64,000 bases of DNA from Leeuwenhoekiella aequorea (GTDB lineage: Bacteria; Bacteroidota; Bacteroidia; Flavobacteriales; Flavobacteriaceae). A model generated the notes under the pieces. The model ran no database searches. It was not told the origin of the DNA and worked only from the letters and a program-made list of their open reading frames with translations. The stretch covers positions 186,001 to 250,000 of the forward strand of contig NZ_QOVM01000004.1 of NCBI RefSeq assembly GCF_004104375.1, read 5' to 3'. The position numbers were made by a program, and so were the translations under genes. Below, in pieces: positions 60,930 to 64,000 of the stretch; position 1 is the stretch's first letter, and every line of letters starts with the position of its first letter.

Positions 60930-63482
60930 TTAAAAATTAATTTTTGCTCCTACAGTATAAGTTCTTCCTGCTCCAAAGTAAACAAGCGCAGTAGACGCTA
61001 CTGAACCACTTCCATCTTGAGCATCTGATATATATTCTGTATCAAGAACGTTGAATACGTTTGCATTTATCTGAGCGTTAAATCCGCCAAAATTAAATCT
61101 ATGAGTAAGACCTAAATCTAATAAACCATAGTCTGGCATTTCCCAAGTTTGTGGTAAGTTAGAAGTAGTACGACCTGTAGGATTATAATCTGCAAAATAA
61201 TCTGCAGCATAGTTAAATGATGCTCTTAATGTTGTAGTCTCAAGCACTTCATAATCTGCACCAATTGCAAATGTAGTTTGTGCAGAGTTCCCTACTTTAA
61301 CACCGTCGATAAAAATATCAATTGGATCTCCAATAGCATTTTGCTGATCGTCAAATACCTGAACATTCTTTACATCATTATCCCACTGCCAATCTCCTAA
61401 AGAAGCCATACCTGTTAAGGTTAGGGTTTCTATAGGTCGGTAAGATAATTCTAACTCTATACCTTGGTGTAAAGCATCTACACCTAAAATATTTGCAGTA
61501 TACTGAATGTTATCTGCTGTTCTAGAGATTGTATATGTACGATCCATCCACTTAGTGCGATAAACATTTAAGTCTGCTCTAAATTTATCGCTTCTAAAAC
61601 CGTAACCTAGTTCTGCACTAAAGATTTTTTGATTCTCTGCATTCTCGTTTGTAATGTTTGTATTGTTAATAAATACTGCATCACTAAAAGGTGCGCGCTC
61701 AAAATATCCTATGTTAGCAAATACATTATTTTTAGAGTCTAAGCGATAGTTTAATCCACCTTTTGTACTAAATGCTGTAAAGTTTACCCAATCAGTTTCT
61801 CTTAAAGGATCTTCAGGAGTGTATTTAAAGTAGTCTTCTCTTTTGTAAGATGTATTATTACCTGCTACAGATAACACTGCAGAAATTTTATCCTTATTGT
61901 ATTCTGCCTGAGCGAATAAACCTCCCCAATTTGTATAACCAGAATCATTATAGTTATAAGTATCTCCTTCTTTAACTACTTTGTTAGGATTGTTTACATC
62001 ATTATTATCGATATAAAATGAAGCACCTAAAAGATCTGTTAATTCAGTTGAATGATCTCCTTTGTAAAAACGAATATCAACACCAGCAGAAAGATCTATA
62101 TATTCTGAAAGTTCTGTATTGTATGTAGAAAGTGCACCATACCATTGGTGATTATTAATAGAAGCTCTTAAGAAAGTCTCTGCACTTGCTGCAGCACCTA
62201 AAGCCTTATTTTCCGCAACTATTTGATCAAAGTTTACAGGAGCAAACGGCTCATCACGATAATTTGTATCATACTTACCAAATTTATTTAATCCGGCAGT
62301 ACCACCTCCACCACCAGTACCATAAGAGGCATAAACAGATGTTGTAAGAGAAGAAATCTCATTAATTGTCCAGTAATGGTTTAATGACATTTGAGGTTTG
62401 TGGTAGAAGTTGTCTTCGTGATTTAAAATCTGACCATTTTTATAACCATAGTCAGTGTTTGTTCTTATACCACGATCACTTACTCGGTAATCATCGATTA
62501 GCAATCTGTTTTGACGCTGACCGTGACGCTGTGGTGCTCCAAAAGCAGTAAAAGACAATTCGTGATTTTCATTAATTTTCTTAGCTACGTTTAAGAAGTA
62601 AGAATATGCGTCAATAGTAGTACCATCTACAAATTGCTCACCAGTAGTTCTAGAAAGACTTGCAGTTGCTGCCCATCCACTATCTAAAAGACCTGTAGAA
62701 ATTGTAAAACCATATTTTGTGTAACCATCGTTACCAGTTGTCATCATAACATTACCTCCAGCAGCAATATCTGTAGATTTAGTTACGATGTTTACTGTTC
62801 CACCTATTGATGGAAGACCTATCATCGCAGCACCTAAACCTCTTTGTACTTGCATAGAACTTGTAACATCTGCTAAACCAGCCCAGTTACTCCAGTATAC
62901 ATTCCCGTTTTCCATATCATTTACTGGAATACCGTTAATCATTACTGCCACGTTCTGAGAGTTAAAACCACGTATACGTAATTCTGCATCACCAAAACCA
63001 CCACCACCACGAGTAACATATACCCCTGGAGTTGTTTTTAAGATTTCAGGAAATTCTTGACTTCCTAATTCATTTTCAATAGTTTCAGCTTTAATTGTAG
63101 AAACAGCTACAGGGGTTTTACGATCTATAGCCAATGAATATGCCTTAACAATAACTTCGTCTAATGCATCAGAATCCATTTTCAAATTGATCGTACCCAG
63201 ATCAACCACTTTTTTTCCTGTAACATCAAAATTAACTGTCAAGGGCGCAAAACCTACATAAGAAACGCGAAGCGCACCTGTGTTTTTAGCAACTTGTATT
63301 TCAAATAAACCATCGAAATCAGTTGTTACTCCGTTAGTTGTACCATTTACAACTACATTTACTCCCGGTAATGGAGTGTTGTTTTCACCGTCAACCACTG
63401 TACCACGGATAGTTCCTTGAGCCTGCATAGCTGCAGTAAACAGTAGAAAAACAAGTGCTAGTAAACTTGTAATTTTTTTCAT
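60930..63482 (-). CDS. TonB-dependent outer-membrane receptor
   Basis: This 850-residue protein has a signal peptide (cleavage near MQAQ). A carboxypeptidase-like domain follows (about 22-105: GTIRGTVVDGENNTPLPGVNVVVNGTTNGVTTDFDGLFEIQV), then a plug (about 120-235: PVAVSTIKAETIENELGSQEFPEILKTTPGVYVTRGGGGFGDAELRIRGFNSQNVAVMINGIPVNDMENGNVYWSNWAGL) and the barrel, ending YFGAGRTYTVGAKINF. It is followed by a repeat lipoprotein and a secreted nuclease. The substrate is unknown; DNA fragments, nucleotides or phosphate are suggested only by the neighbours. Confidence 0.93.
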   Translation of the reverse strand: MKKITSLLALVFLLFTAAMQAQGTIRGTVVDGENNTPLPGVNVVVNGTTNGVTTDFDGLFEIQVAKNTGALRVSYVGFAPLTVNFDVTGKKVVDLGTINLKMDSDALDEVIVKAYSLAIDRKTPVAVSTIKAETIENELGSQEFPEILKTTPGVYVTRGGGGFGDAELRIRGFNSQNVAVMINGIPVNDMENGNVYWSNWAGLADVTSSMQVQRGLGAAMIGLPSIGGTVNIVTKSTDIAAGGNVMMTTGNDGYTKYGFTISTGLLDSGWAATASLSRTTGEQFVDGTTIDAYSYFLNVAKKINENHELSFTAFGAPQRHGQRQNRLLIDDYRVSDRGIRTNTDYGYKNGQILNHEDNFYHKPQMSLNHYWTINEISSLTTSVYASYGTGGGGGTAGLNKFGKYDTNYRDEPFAPVNFDQIVAENKALGAAASAETFLRASINNHQWYGALSTYNTELSEYIDLSAGVDIRFYKGDHSTELTDLLGASFYIDNNDVNNPNKVVKEGDTYNYNDSGYTNWGGLFAQAEYNKDKISAVLSVAGNNTSYKREDYFKYTPEDPLRETDWVNFTAFSTKGGLNYRLDSKNNVFANIGYFERAPFSDAVFINNTNITNENAENQKIFSAELGYGFRSDKFRADLNVYRTKWMDRTYTISRTADNIQYTANILGVDALHQGIELELSYRPIETLTLTGMASLGDWQWDNDVKNVQVFDDQQNAIGDPIDIFIDGVKVGNSAQTTFAIGADYEVLETTTLRASFNYAADYFADYNPTGRTTSNLPQTWEMPDYGLLDLGLTHRFNFGGFNAQINANVFNVLDTEYISDAQDGSGSVASTALVYFGAGRTYTVGAKINF

Positions 63483-63582
63483 TGTGCTTGTTTGAATTTA
63501 GAATTTTGGCAAAAGTCTTAATAAAGACCTAATTAAATATTAACGCAATGTTAAGAATTACAAATTAACGTAGCGTGTAATA

Positions 63583-63625
63583 TTTTAACCCCTAACTGTC
63601 TAATATTAACAATTAGGGGTTAAAA
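63583..63625. terminator. Terminator of pgi (13-bp perfect hairpin)
   Basis: TTTTAACCCCTAA (63583-63595) and TTAGGGGTTAAAA (63613-63625) form a perfect 13-bp stem around a 17-base loop, 25 bases past the pgi stop. The A/T ends of the stem supply the T tract in both directions. Confidence 0.75.
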
Positions 63626-63650
63626 TTCTAATTACATTAAGCTTAAATGA

Positions 63651-64000
63651 TTAGCTTTTGTATCTATTAATAAGTGCAGTTGTAGAACTATCATGTGAGG
63701 CTATACTGTCTGAATTTAAATCAGTTAGCACATTTTTAGCTAGTTGCTTACCTAGCTCTACACCCCATTGATCATAACTAAATATATTCCAAAGAATACC
63801 TTCAGTAAAAATCTTATGTTCATAGATTGCGATCAGCGAACCAAGGCTTTCCGGCGTTAATTTATCAATAAGAATGGTAGTTGTAGGTTTATTTCCGTCA
63901 AAAACCTTAAATGGAACAAGCTTTTCAATTGCACTAGCATCCATATTTGTAGATTCTAATTCTTCTCGAGCTTCTTCTTCGGTTTTACCGTTCATTAAGG
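63651..64000 (-). CDS. pgi: Glucose-6-phosphate isomerase, C-terminal part (cut by window edge)
   Basis: This is the last 116 codons of a glycolytic enzyme running in from beyond the right edge; the frame stays open through 64000. Recognisable parts are [65 protein letters not shown], the classical PGI C-terminal signature with the catalytic lysine in WGVELGK. The end ALINRYK also fits. The Met at 63993-63995 is internal, not the start. Confidence 0.95.
   Translation of the reverse strand, partial: LMNGKTEEEAREELESTNMDASAIEKLVPFKVFDGNKPTTTILIDKLTPESLGSLIAIYEHKIFTEGILWNIFSYDQWGVELGKQLAKNVLTDLNSDSIASHDSSTTALINRYKS

Noticed and set aside
63993-63995. Met as the start of a short protein at the right edge
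   Set aside because: The sequence is the C-terminal part of glucose-6-phosphate isomerase and the frame stays open to the window end, so this Met is internal.

Overview
The window is a contiguous piece of a Flavobacteriaceae (Bacteroidota) chromosome. The evidence is the AT-rich sequence, the gliding/type IX secretion genes gldD and gldE, Bacteroidota-restricted families (DUF4301, DUF4270, DUF4199, PepSY-like secreted proteins, SusC-like TonB-dependent receptors), Bacteroidota -7 boxes of the TAnnTTTG type, and starts without obvious Shine-Dalgarno sequences. I cannot fix the genus. Housekeeping genes dominate. I see no integrase, transposase, phage gene, CRISPR array, rRNA or tRNA, and no gene-free stretch longer than about 250 bases.

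Layout. 1-984: three tandem small secreted PepSY-like genes, the first cut by the window edge. 1226-5955: a tightly overlapping minus-strand run (arfB, DUF4301, NadR-like kinase, pnuC, thiamine-binding-like protein, GGGP synthase, phosphopantetheinyl transferase), divergent from ahcY. 7392-9180: small envelope proteins. 9251-14845: a phytase lipoprotein, its TonB-dependent receptor and a TPR/HTH sensor-regulator. 14974-16365: rpmA, rplU with an extra C-terminal domain, and a DUF4199 gene. 16514-19955: a pair of M16 proteases, the second lacking the zinc motif. 20950-24550: gldD, gldE, ssb and mutY. 24679-27371: HU, a 30-residue mS38-like basic protein, RNase G/E and recX. 27481-34469: a JmjC/cupin-8 oxygenase and a biotin region (bioB, a ketoacyl synthase, bioA, bioD, bioF) interrupted by an opposite-strand Coa1-family gene. 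34713-37260: a DUF2975/HTH pair behind a palindromic operator, and an M61 protease. 37869-41836: atpC, atpD and glmS. 41846-49144: a DUF4270 lipoprotein, an N-terminal-only glycogen-synthase-like protein, panC, panD, a flippase-like membrane protein, a serine-less esterase-like protein and radA. 49265-52697: succinate dehydrogenase. 52951-58195: a DUF2721 protein, a VPS10/sortilin-type secreted protein, aminopeptidase P and a 4-TM histidine-containing protein. 58317-63482: a TonB receptor, a repeat lipoprotein and a secreted endonuclease I. 63651-64000: the 3' end of pgi.

How the genes work together. Several units form nutrient-acquisition modules: vitamin/NAD precursor salvage (1226-4559), phytate or phosphate-ester use (9251-14845), de novo biotin and pantothenate synthesis, and a possible extracellular DNA scavenging locus (58317-63482). 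No gene cluster here is plainly a new defence or mobile system. The most interesting items are the UDP-sugar-pyrophosphorylase-like motifs in DUF4301 beside an NR-kinase/PnuC pair, the receptor/repeat-lipoprotein/nuclease locus, catalytically degenerate paralogues (M16, esterase, GT5), and the operator array in front of the DUF2975/HTH pair. About a fifth of the genes appear to use TTG or GTG starts.
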